A DNA stretch of 7,917 bases from Bdellovibrionales bacterium (GTDB lineage: Bacteria > Bdellovibrionota > Bdellovibrionia > Bdellovibrionales > UBA840), in the NCBI GenBank assembly GCA_020434605.1, contig JAGRAL010000190.1:1-7917 (forward strand), read 5' to 3'. Position 1 is the stretch's first letter; each line of letters opens with the position of its first letter. The notes under the pieces are model-generated. The model was not told the DNA's origin. It did not search any database and saw only the letters and a program-made list of their open reading frames with translations. This document shows, in pieces, positions 1 to 5,652 of the stretch. Position numbers and translations under genes: made by a program.

Positions 1-173
1 ATAGAGGTTTTAGAAAGTAAGGATGCTAGAACTCCAACAGAAAAGTTTTGCGGAAACACTAAAACTTGTGAGTGGAGTTGTTTTGGTACTAACTCAAGAA
101 GTTCGTTGATTGTTTCTAAACTCTCCTGCGGACTTTTATTTAACTTCCAATTGGCTGCCCAAATAAATCTCAT
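1..173 (-). CDS. tpiA: Triosephosphate isomerase, N-terminal part (cut by window edge)
   Basis: Triosephosphate isomerase interconverts dihydroxyacetone phosphate and glyceraldehyde 3-phosphate in the cytoplasm. I translated the minus strand from the ATG at 173-171 and it stays open for 57 codons to the left edge. The protein begins MRFIWAANWKLNKSPQESLE, which contains the family's first active-site strand (A)NWK-N-K; Asn8 and Lys10 match the substrate-binding Asn and catalytic Lys. The next strand reads VLVFPQNFSV where most family members have a C/A-P-P motif, a mild divergence. The start is fixed by the ATGA overlap with the pgk stop codon and by an AAAGG Shine-Dalgarno at 181-185 within the end of pgk, 7 bases upstream. 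It is the third gene of the gap-pgk-tpiA operon. The catalytic His and Glu lie outside the window, so activity cannot be judged here. Confidence 0.93.
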   Translation of the reverse strand, partial: MRFIWAANWKLNKSPQESLETINELLELVPKQLHSQVLVFPQNFSVGVLASLLSKTS

Positions 174-1381
174 GACTTAGCCTTTCCTTGTCTTAAGACT
201 TCTAAGCCGGGTAGCTTTGAACCCTCAAGATATTCTAGACTGGCTCCTCCACCTGTAGAGATGTGATCCATCTTGTCTTCTAAGCCTGCTGCTTTGATAG
301 CGGCTGCGGAGTCTCCACCACCGATGATGCTAGTACCATTTGTTTCTGCAAAGGCATTAGCAATAGCCATTGTGCCTTGGTCAAATGGTTTCATTTCATA
401 TACGCCCATGGGGCCGTTCCAGAATAGGGTTGCAGCTCTTAGGATTTCATTGGCATAAAGTTGTCGCGTTTTTGGACCTATATCAACGGCCATCCAGCCC
501 TCGGGAATGATTTCATTTGTAGTTGTCTTGTGCTCTGCTCCGGGTTTTAAGTCTTGAACGATTACATGATCAATAGGGAGTAGAAGTTTTTTGTCTCTAC
601 CATGTATTCTTTCGATTAGTTCTTTCGCTAGACTTAATTTTGCAGTCTCGACTCTAGAGTTTCCAATGGGAGTATTCTTAGCCGAAAGAAATGTATATGC
701 CATAGCGCCACCAATTAAAAATGTGTCGATACGTGATAACATGTTTTCAATCATTCCGATTTTATCACTTACTTTGCTACCACCTAAAACGGCTAAAAAT
801 GGTGATTCTGTTTTATATAAAACTCTATCTAGCATAGTGATTTCTTTTTCAATTAAAAATCCAATGCCTTTGTCTTTTACGATGCTCGGTAATCCGACGA
901 TAGAAGCATGTGCTCTGTGACTGGCACCAAACGCATCATTGATGTAGATATCAGTGTAACTAGCTAGCTGCGAAGCCATTTCGTGCGCATTAGACTCTTC
1001 TCCCTCTGAAAAACGCAGGTTTTCAAGAAGTAACAACTGATTTCGTTTTAGAGCTGGAAATAGACCTTTTGGTGCATTTCCTTCTGGCTCATGAACAAAG
1101 ATTACATCGCACTCAAGTAATTCACGAAGTCTTTCTGCCACAGCTTCAAGACTCATATTTTTTTTATCTTCATCTGTTTTTGGGCGGCCCATATGAGAGG
1201 CTATAATTACTTTTGCTTCCTGCTCTAAGGCATACTTAATGGTAGGAAGGGCTGCGCGAATGCGGAAGTCGTCTACGATTTTGCCATTTTCGATGGGTAC
1301 GTTAAAATCAACACGAATAAAGACACGCTTGTCTTTTAAATTTAGTTCGGTGATTTTTTTAATTCCTTCGAGGCCAGACAT
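170..1381 (-). CDS. pgk: Phosphoglycerate kinase
   Basis: Phosphoglycerate kinase transfers the acyl phosphate of 1,3-bisphosphoglycerate to ADP, giving ATP and 3-phosphoglycerate, in the cytoplasm. The 403-residue protein has the usual bacterial length of about 390-400. Visible motifs in order are RVDFNVP (residues 23-29, substrate-binding DFN), SHMGRPK (62-68), ENLRF (120-124), NDAFGASHRAHAS (148-160, with Arg156), GGSKVSDKI (200-208, nucleotide-binding Lys203), WNGPMGVYE (321-329), GGGDSAA (354-360) and STGGGASLE (375-383). The common DDTRIR sequence is DDFRIR here (37-42). All expected catalytic and binding segments are present, so the enzyme should be active. The start ATG shares its A with the TAA stop of gap (TAATG at 1379-1383), with an AAAAAAGG ribosome binding site at 1388-1395. 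Its stop overlaps the tpiA start by four bases. This spacing implies translational coupling in one operon. Confidence 0.98.
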   Translation of the reverse strand: MSGLEGIKKITELNLKDKRVFIRVDFNVPIENGKIVDDFRIRAALPTIKYALEQEAKVIIASHMGRPKTDEDKKNMSLEAVAERLRELLECDVIFVHEPEGNAPKGLFPALKRNQLLLLENLRFSEGEESNAHEMASQLASYTDIYINDAFGASHRAHASIVGLPSIVKDKGIGFLIEKEITMLDRVLYKTESPFLAVLGGSKVSDKIGMIENMLSRIDTFLIGGAMAYTFLSAKNTPIGNSRVETAKLSLAKELIERIHGRDKKLLLPIDHVIVQDLKPGAEHKTTTNEIIPEGWMAVDIGPKTRQLYANEILRAATLFWNGPMGVYEMKPFDQGTMAIANAFAETNGTSIIGGGDSAAAIKAAGLEDKMDHISTGGGASLEYLEGSKLPGLEVLRQGKAKS

Positions 1382-2385
1382 TATATACCTTTTTTCTGCA
1401 TATGAAGAGCAAAATCAATCATACGATTAGAAAAGCCAGTTTCATTGTCGTACCAAGAAAATACTTTTAATAAATTGTCGCCGATCACCATAGTTGAAGG
1501 AAGATCAACAATAGAGCTATGAGTGTTACCGTTAAAATCGATGCTTACTAGTTCATTGTCTTCAGTGGTTAATACACCTTTTAGGCTACCAGCAGCTGCC
1601 TTCTTTAGAGCTTCATTGATACTTTCTTTAGTAACCTTGTTTTTCACTTGTGCTGTTAAATCAACTACGCTGACATTTGGCGTAGGTACACGGATAGATG
1701 TTCCGTCTAATTTTCCTTTTAATTCAGGAAGCACTTCTGTTACTGCCACTGCGGCACCAGTAGTTGTTGGAATCATTGATAGGGCAGCACTTCTTGCGCG
1801 TCTAAAATCTTTATGAGCAGAGTCTAAAATCTTTTGATCGTTCGTGTAAGCATGAACAGTTGTCATTAAAGCTTTTTCGATTTCAAAAGCTTCGTTGATT
1901 ACTTTTGCAAGGGGAGCCAAGCAATTTGTCGTACAAGAGGCATTACTTACAACATAATGTTTAGATGGGTCATAAGCTTCGTGGTTAATGCCGTAAACTA
2001 CAGTTAGATCTACTTTTTTTGCTGGTGCAGAAACAATGACTCGTTTGGCACCGGCTTTTATATGAGCTTCGATCTCTGATTTGTCTTTAAAGACACCAGA
2101 GCATTCTAATACAACGTCAACACCAAGGCCTTTCCAATCACACTCTAGAGGGTTACGTGATGTAAGAAAGTGTATTTGCTTTCCGTCTACATTCATTACT
2201 TTGCCATCAGCACTTACTGATTTATTGAATGTCCCGTGAGTAGAGTCATATTTTAGTAGGTGAGCACCGATTTCGCTGCCACCTGGATCATTCACAGCAA
2301 CAATATCTAAGTGTTCAAATCCTGCTCTGAAAACGATACGACCGATACGACCAAAACCATTAATGGCTACACGAAGACGTGACAT
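1381..2385 (-). CDS. gap: Glyceraldehyde-3-phosphate dehydrogenase, type I
   Basis: This cytoplasmic enzyme oxidises glyceraldehyde 3-phosphate to 1,3-bisphosphoglycerate with NAD+ and phosphate. The 334 residues match the family length. The N-terminal Rossmann signature INGFGRIGR is at residues 8-16. The catalytic Cys151 sits in SNASCTTNCLAP (147-158), and His178 in TVHAYT is its partner. The conserved end YDNETGFSNRM is near residues 313-323. Asp33 at the end of the second strand argues for NAD+ rather than NADP+, but the following loop reads NDPGGSEI in place of the common NDLTD-like sequence. The start is well supported: AAGGGAG at 2393-2399 lies 7 bases before the ATG. It is the first gene of the gap-pgk-tpiA operon, with a promoter at 2430-2458. 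No other gene lies between it and the M6 peptidase gene upstream, and a hairpin terminator separates them. Confidence 0.98.
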   Translation of the reverse strand: MSRLRVAINGFGRIGRIVFRAGFEHLDIVAVNDPGGSEIGAHLLKYDSTHGTFNKSVSADGKVMNVDGKQIHFLTSRNPLECDWKGLGVDVVLECSGVFKDKSEIEAHIKAGAKRVIVSAPAKKVDLTVVYGINHEAYDPSKHYVVSNASCTTNCLAPLAKVINEAFEIEKALMTTVHAYTNDQKILDSAHKDFRRARSAALSMIPTTTGAAVAVTEVLPELKGKLDGTSIRVPTPNVSVVDLTAQVKNKVTKESINEALKKAAAGSLKGVLTTEDNELVSIDFNGNTHSSIVDLPSTMVIGDNLLKVFSWYDNETGFSNRMIDFALHMQKKGI

Positions 2386-2429
2386 AAAATATCTCCCTTG
2401 TTTTAGATGGGGCTAAATTAGAGCCAGCA

Positions 2430-2458
2430 GCTATAAAAGGCAATTGATTCTATGTCAT
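2430..2458 (-). promoter_or_regulatory. Sigma70-type promoter of the gap-pgk-tpiA operon
   Basis: On the minus strand a -35 box ATGACA (2453-2458, 5 of 6 matches to TTGACA) is followed after exactly 17 bases by a -10 box TATAGC (2430-2435, 4 of 6). Transcription would start near 2422, giving a leader of about 37 bases that ends in the strong AAGGGAG ribosome binding site. An imperfect inverted repeat, GGCT at 2411-2414 and AGCC at 2422-2425, falls at the predicted start point. It could be an operator, but it is short and may be chance. Confidence 0.6.
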
Positions 2459-2464
2459 CTGGGC

Positions 2465-2499
2465 AAAAAACATGCATAAAGTGGCCTTGCGGCCACTTT
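2465..2499 (-). terminator. Hairpin terminator of the M6 peptidase gene
   Basis: The stop codon of the M6 gene (2501-2503) is followed at once on the minus strand by a 9-base-pair stem, AAAGTGGCC paired with GGCCACTTT, closed by a GCAA tetraloop of the stable GNRA type (loop at 2487-2490). The downstream minus-strand sequence is TTT, then ATGCATG, then six T (2465-2470). Read on the plus strand, the same stem is followed directly by a T run (2497-2502), so it could also stop antisense transcription entering the M6 gene. It insulates the M6 gene from the gap operon. Confidence 0.75.
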
Positions 2500-2500
2500 T

Positions 2501-5428
2501 TTATCTCCACTCAACTAGGACTTTTACCTGTGGCTTACGATAGATATTATCGTTCGAATCAGGAGTCTTAGAATTATAAAGCTTTTCTATGCGAGGAGAA
2601 GGGTCTACCACCTTAAAAACAAGCCCCTTTTTCTCTACAAGTACGTTGTCGGCGCGAAAGCGCTCTTTAGGGTGTAATGCATTTTTTGCATCCATAAATA
2701 CATCTGTACTTGGAGATTTAAAGGCTTTGCTTGTTAACTCCTGATCTAAAACCATTTTACCTTTATCTGCTTTATAAATTTTAAATGGTGAAAAATCACC
2801 CCAGCTTGCTGGTCTAAATGTAGATAAACCAGTTCGCATTTCTGGTTCTGTACGTAGAGGTTCGCCTACGAAAGAATAAGAAGTTTGGTGGATAGGTAAA
2901 ATATCGTTAAAAGCTTCTCTGCGGTAAATAAGAGGTTTTCCTTCAAAGGAAAGTCCTAGCATACTATCTCTCTCGGCTTCATCAGGACAGATTGGTAAAG
3001 CTCCTTCTACATATTCATAATATCTAGAGTGAGCAAAGCAGCCAAAAAGTTCTCTTTGTGCCTTTTCAAAAGCTTTGTAGTCGCTGTCTTTATCACCTTT
3101 ATAATCACCATCAGCATCTAATAATATCGGGCTAGATAATACGTCGGGTAAAAGTACCTCTTGCACTCGTGGATTTACTACAAGTAGGTAGCCTTTGCCT
3201 TCTTGAAACTCAGGAATATTCGATCTTGTATCGTATTTAGTATTAAAATACCAAGCCAAGACGCCAGGTTGTTGTTCCATTTCTACCATTCTAAAACGTT
3301 CCATTAGGGACGCGCCTTTATCGATAAACATAGATTGCTTCCATAAAATCTCAATATTTCTATCAAGGTTATAAGAAAGTTCTTGTTGATCAATGATGTA
3401 ATCTGTTTTTGGATCTCTAAATTCTAGTAAGTAAAACTGGTTAAAAAAGTTTTCTTTTTTTCCATCAGCAAGCAATGTAAAGCCACCGTCAATTACCGGT
3501 TGAGACTCAAAATCAACTACATCTTTACCAAGACTTACGTTATCTACAAAAATACCAAACTCAGTGTAACCAGCATCCGTTGTGTACCTAACCTCTAGAT
3601 GTAAATCTTTGCCCGCATAGGCTGTAACATCGTAAGATTTTTTTACCCAAACAGGTTTTTGGCAAATTTCTAAAACCTTTTTAAACTCTTCTTTTTCTGA
3701 TTCGGTAATTGTATCCGCTATCTTCTTACCTCGTAATTCTAGTGCACGCTTTGTATCGCACTCAGGATTCGCTTCAGCCAATGTATCAGAATTAGAGTCG
3801 CCAGAGATAGTACGTAATTCGTCGACTAATTTTGAGTTTAGATACACACCACCAATATCATAATCTGTAACCACACGAATCTGGGATTCTTTAGAGTCAA
3901 AGTTAGTTTCTGTTTCAATGTGGTAGATAGTATCAAACGAAATTGTTTTAGCGTTTTCAGGAACTTTAAAATGTAAGTTAAGAGACTTTGATGTTCCATC
4001 AAAGCGACCAGAATATGCGGTGTAGGTTTGCATTTCAGATGGCATAACTATCACTTGCTCTAACTCTTTTGACGGTTCTGTCATAATGGCTAAAGATCTG
4101 TATACAGGCTCTTTAAATCCTGGAGTTGTAGACACAACATCATATGTATGGATTTCGTCACCTACGTTTTCATCCACAGTCGATGGGCCAGAGTAGTCTA
4201 AGCCAGTTTCACGCTGCTGTTGACTAACATAATTGTAATGACCCAAATAAGCAGAAGTGTTTTGTCCTTGTTGAATGATCTTAGGTCTTAGCCATCCTAA
4301 AGCTAACTTAGAGTACGAAGAAAATTCTTGTGGGTGTACGGTTGCAGTACTGCTCATTGCATCCCAACCACCAGTATTATTATCTCCTCTATAAGCGTAG
4401 ATATCTGGTAGAGTTAATGAATGGCCAAACTCATGAATAAGTGTCGACACCTCAGAGTACTCAGCTTGCATATTATAATCTAGTGCAAATACAGAATCAC
4501 TTAACTTGAAACCGTTTAAACTTGGACGAGCCACTCCTTCAACGGTTGGGCCAACTACACTGTAACGGGGATCACTTGAAGGTACAGAAATGGTCCATCT
4601 ATGTGGCCAGATTCGATTGTAACATTCAACGGTAGCGTCGTGTCTTGGGCCTTGTGGTACTGAGTCAGATGGAGGACGTGTACCTTCTGGATCAAAAGAT
4701 CTTTGGCAAGATGACTGGGCTTTTCCGGCAAAAACTAAAATAACAGCATCAATAAATCCGTCTGGTTCGCTAAAGTGATTGTCCTGGTCATAATCAAATA
4801 AATCCCAGTTATCGAAAGATTCCCACCAATCGCTACTAACACCCATATCTTTTAATTTTTGTAGAGTATCAATAACAAGTCCTCTGGCATTTTTATCGTT
4901 ATTGCCAAATACTGCTTCACCGTATTCTATCAAATTTTTATCAACAGTGATGATTGGTGCGACTTCGCCAGTTAGAGTGAACTTACCAAACGAAGTATGT
5001 TTGTAAAAACTTGTCATTGAATCAGGGTTGTTACCAAATAAGTATTCTTGAATAGGAGCTTCTGCTCCTAAAGCCTGTGGGTAAAAATCAGGGTTATCAA
5101 ACTTTACATCTTTGAACTGTACCGGAATTACTAAAACTTTGTAATTACCTTCAAACACATATAAGTCTGAGTGGCCTTTCATGCTTTGTCGCATTTTTTC
5201 AACGTTAGCTGAAACTAAAGTTTTAGCCGTACGCTTTTCATTCATCATTTTTTCTAAGTAAAGTGATCTTTCGATATCTTTTGGATCGTTGGATGTACTT
5301 AGTTTGCTAACTTCTGATTGCAAATCATATATAACTTTATCGTTGTGATTTAGTTGGCTGCGATTTGTACTTTGACTACAAGCCGTTACAAAAAATAATA
5401 CCCCAATAAGAACCGAAAGTGACTTCAT
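2501..5428 (-). CDS. Immune-inhibitor-A-like M6 metalloprotease, predicted lipoprotein
   Basis: Predicted zinc endopeptidase of the M6 (immune inhibitor A) family, exported and lipid-anchored. The N-terminus has Lys2, a hydrophobic stretch and a lipobox VTAC with Cys17; Ser follows the Cys, so under the classical +2 rule it would go to the outer membrane. An N-terminal region that may act as a propeptide runs to about residue 95. The catalytic domain follows: a probable calcium-binding segment DYDQDNHFSEPDGFID (212-227), the zinc motif HEFGHSLTLPD (332-342; His332, Glu333, His336) and the M6-typical GGWDAMSS...SKLALGW (353-379). A jelly-roll-like beta domain ends in FGIFVDNVSL (624-633), then comes the immune-inhibitor-like FYLLEFRD and PGVLAWYFNT (665-672, 721-730). 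The last 200 residues I cannot assign. At 975 residues it is longer than typical InhA (about 800), partly through an insertion near 535-592. The start is fixed by the signal peptide and a GGGGGG ribosome binding site. It stands alone, divergent from an M28 aminopeptidase. The specific substrate is unknown. Confidence 0.9.
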   Translation of the reverse strand: MKSLSVLIGVLFFVTACSQSTNRSQLNHNDKVIYDLQSEVSKLSTSNDPKDIERSLYLEKMMNEKRTAKTLVSANVEKMRQSMKGHSDLYVFEGNYKVLVIPVQFKDVKFDNPDFYPQALGAEAPIQEYLFGNNPDSMTSFYKHTSFGKFTLTGEVAPIITVDKNLIEYGEAVFGNNDKNARGLVIDTLQKLKDMGVSSDWWESFDNWDLFDYDQDNHFSEPDGFIDAVILVFAGKAQSSCQRSFDPEGTRPPSDSVPQGPRHDATVECYNRIWPHRWTISVPSSDPRYSVVGPTVEGVARPSLNGFKLSDSVFALDYNMQAEYSEVSTLIHEFGHSLTLPDIYAYRGDNNTGGWDAMSSTATVHPQEFSSYSKLALGWLRPKIIQQGQNTSAYLGHYNYVSQQQRETGLDYSGPSTVDENVGDEIHTYDVVSTTPGFKEPVYRSLAIMTEPSKELEQVIVMPSEMQTYTAYSGRFDGTSKSLNLHFKVPENAKTISFDTIYHIETETNFDSKESQIRVVTDYDIGGVYLNSKLVDELRTISGDSNSDTLAEANPECDTKRALELRGKKIADTITESEKEEFKKVLEICQKPVWVKKSYDVTAYAGKDLHLEVRYTTDAGYTEFGIFVDNVSLGKDVVDFESQPVIDGGFTLLADGKKENFFNQFYLLEFRDPKTDYIIDQQELSYNLDRNIEILWKQSMFIDKGASLMERFRMVEMEQQPGVLAWYFNTKYDTRSNIPEFQEGKGYLLVVNPRVQEVLLPDVLSSPILLDADGDYKGDKDSDYKAFEKAQRELFGCFAHSRYYEYVEGALPICPDEAERDSMLGLSFEGKPLIYRREAFNDILPIHQTSYSFVGEPLRTEPEMRTGLSTFRPASWGDFSPFKIYKADKGKMVLDQELTSKAFKSPSTDVFMDAKNALHPKERFRADNVLVEKKGLVFKVVDPSPRIEKLYNSKTPDSNDNIYRKPQVKVLVEWR

Positions 5429-5434
5429 AATCTT

Positions 5435-5440
5435 CCCCCC
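5435..5440 (-). promoter_or_regulatory. G-run ribosome binding site of the M6 gene
   Basis: Six consecutive G (minus strand) lie 6 bases before the ATG at 5428 and can pair with the CCUCC of 16S rRNA. The site decides the start of the M6 gene. It differs from the AAGGGAG-type site of gap and is a homopolymer, so it could vary in length by slippage. Confidence 0.65.
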
Positions 5441-5454
5441 GAAAGAACAATGCC

Positions 5455-5484
5455 GTTATAATGAGGAAGTAGGGCATAAGTGAA
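5455..5484 (-). promoter_or_regulatory. Candidate promoter of the M6 peptidase gene
   Basis: On the minus strand TTCACT (5479-5484, 4 of 6 matches to TTGACA) and TATAAC (5455-5460, 5 of 6 matches to TATAAT) are separated by 18 bases. Transcription would start near 5448, giving a leader of about 20 bases with the G-rich ribosome binding site. It is the best-scoring pair I see in this gap by eye; an alternative sigma factor cannot be excluded. Confidence 0.45.
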
Positions 5485-5507
5485 AACAAAAATATTTAAA
5501 AGGGACT

Positions 5508-5521
5508 TTTTGGGTCCAAAA
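5508..5521. repeat. Inverted repeat TTTTGG-GT-CCAAAA, possible operator
   Basis: Two perfect 6-base half-sites, TTTTGG (5508-5513) and CCAAAA (5516-5521), surround a 2-base centre. The element lies between the two divergent peptidase genes, about 25 bases upstream of the M6 -35 box and about 16 bases upstream of the candidate M28 -10 box. That position would suit a dimeric regulator acting on both genes. No protein family can be named from it, and a 12-base symmetric match in an AT-rich spacer could arise by chance. Confidence 0.35.
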
Positions 5522-5536
5522 TTCTTTATTACATGG

Positions 5537-5545
5537 TGGTAAAAT
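5537..5545 (+). promoter_or_regulatory. Possible extended -10 promoter of the M28 gene
   Basis: TGGTAAAAT fits the extended -10 pattern TGN-TATAAT with one mismatch (TAAAAT at 5540-5545). No convincing -35 box is present at 16-19 bases upstream, which extended -10 promoters can tolerate. It would give a leader of about 100 bases for the aminopeptidase gene, including the inverted repeat at 5595-5618. The call is weak. Confidence 0.3.
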
Positions 5546-5594
5546 GTCACCGAAGCATGTTCCCAAATCAAAATCCTAGCCTAATGCCCAGAAA

Positions 5595-5618
5595 CTAGAC
5601 TTTTTCTTGTTGGTCTAG
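5595..5618. repeat. Inverted repeat CTAGAC-N12-GTCTAG upstream of the M28 gene
   Basis: Perfect 6-base arms CTAGAC (5595-5600) and GTCTAG (5613-5618) flank a T-rich 12-base spacer. The centre-to-centre distance is 18 bases. It ends 23 bases before the ribosome binding site of the aminopeptidase gene. It could be a DNA operator or, in the transcript, a weak 6-base-pair hairpin with a large loop. It lacks the GC-rich stem and trailing T run of a terminator. Confidence 0.35.
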
Positions 5619-5641
5619 GGATCGTCAACCACACTTTTACT

Positions 5642-5647
5642 AGGGGG
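5642..5647 (+). promoter_or_regulatory. G-rich ribosome binding site of the M28 gene
   Basis: AGGGGG lies 5 bases before the ATG at 5653. An in-frame TAG at 5641-5643 excludes an upstream start, so this site and the signal peptide together fix the start. Like the M6 gene's site it is a run of G rather than an AAGGAG-type sequence. Confidence 0.7.
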
Positions 5648-5652
5648 AATTT

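Noticed and set aside
591..920. 109-codon plus-strand open frame inside pgk
   Set aside because: It is antisense to a clearly intact pgk, has no ribosome binding site and its protein has no recognisable motif; it mirrors the codon pattern of pgk.
1523..1816. 97-codon plus-strand open frame inside gap
   Set aside because: It is antisense to well-conserved GAPDH sequence with no start signals; it is a shadow of the real frame.
2478..2499. The GTGGCC hairpin as a DNA uptake or mobile-element end
   Set aside because: It occurs once in the window, sits directly after a stop codon and has a GNRA loop, all of which fit a simple terminator.
5457..5462. Perfect TATAAT on the plus strand upstream of the M28 gene
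   Set aside because: No -35 box is present at 16-19 bases upstream, which falls in the M6 ribosome binding site, and it would give a leader of nearly 190 bases. The same bases fit the minus-strand M6 -10 box better.
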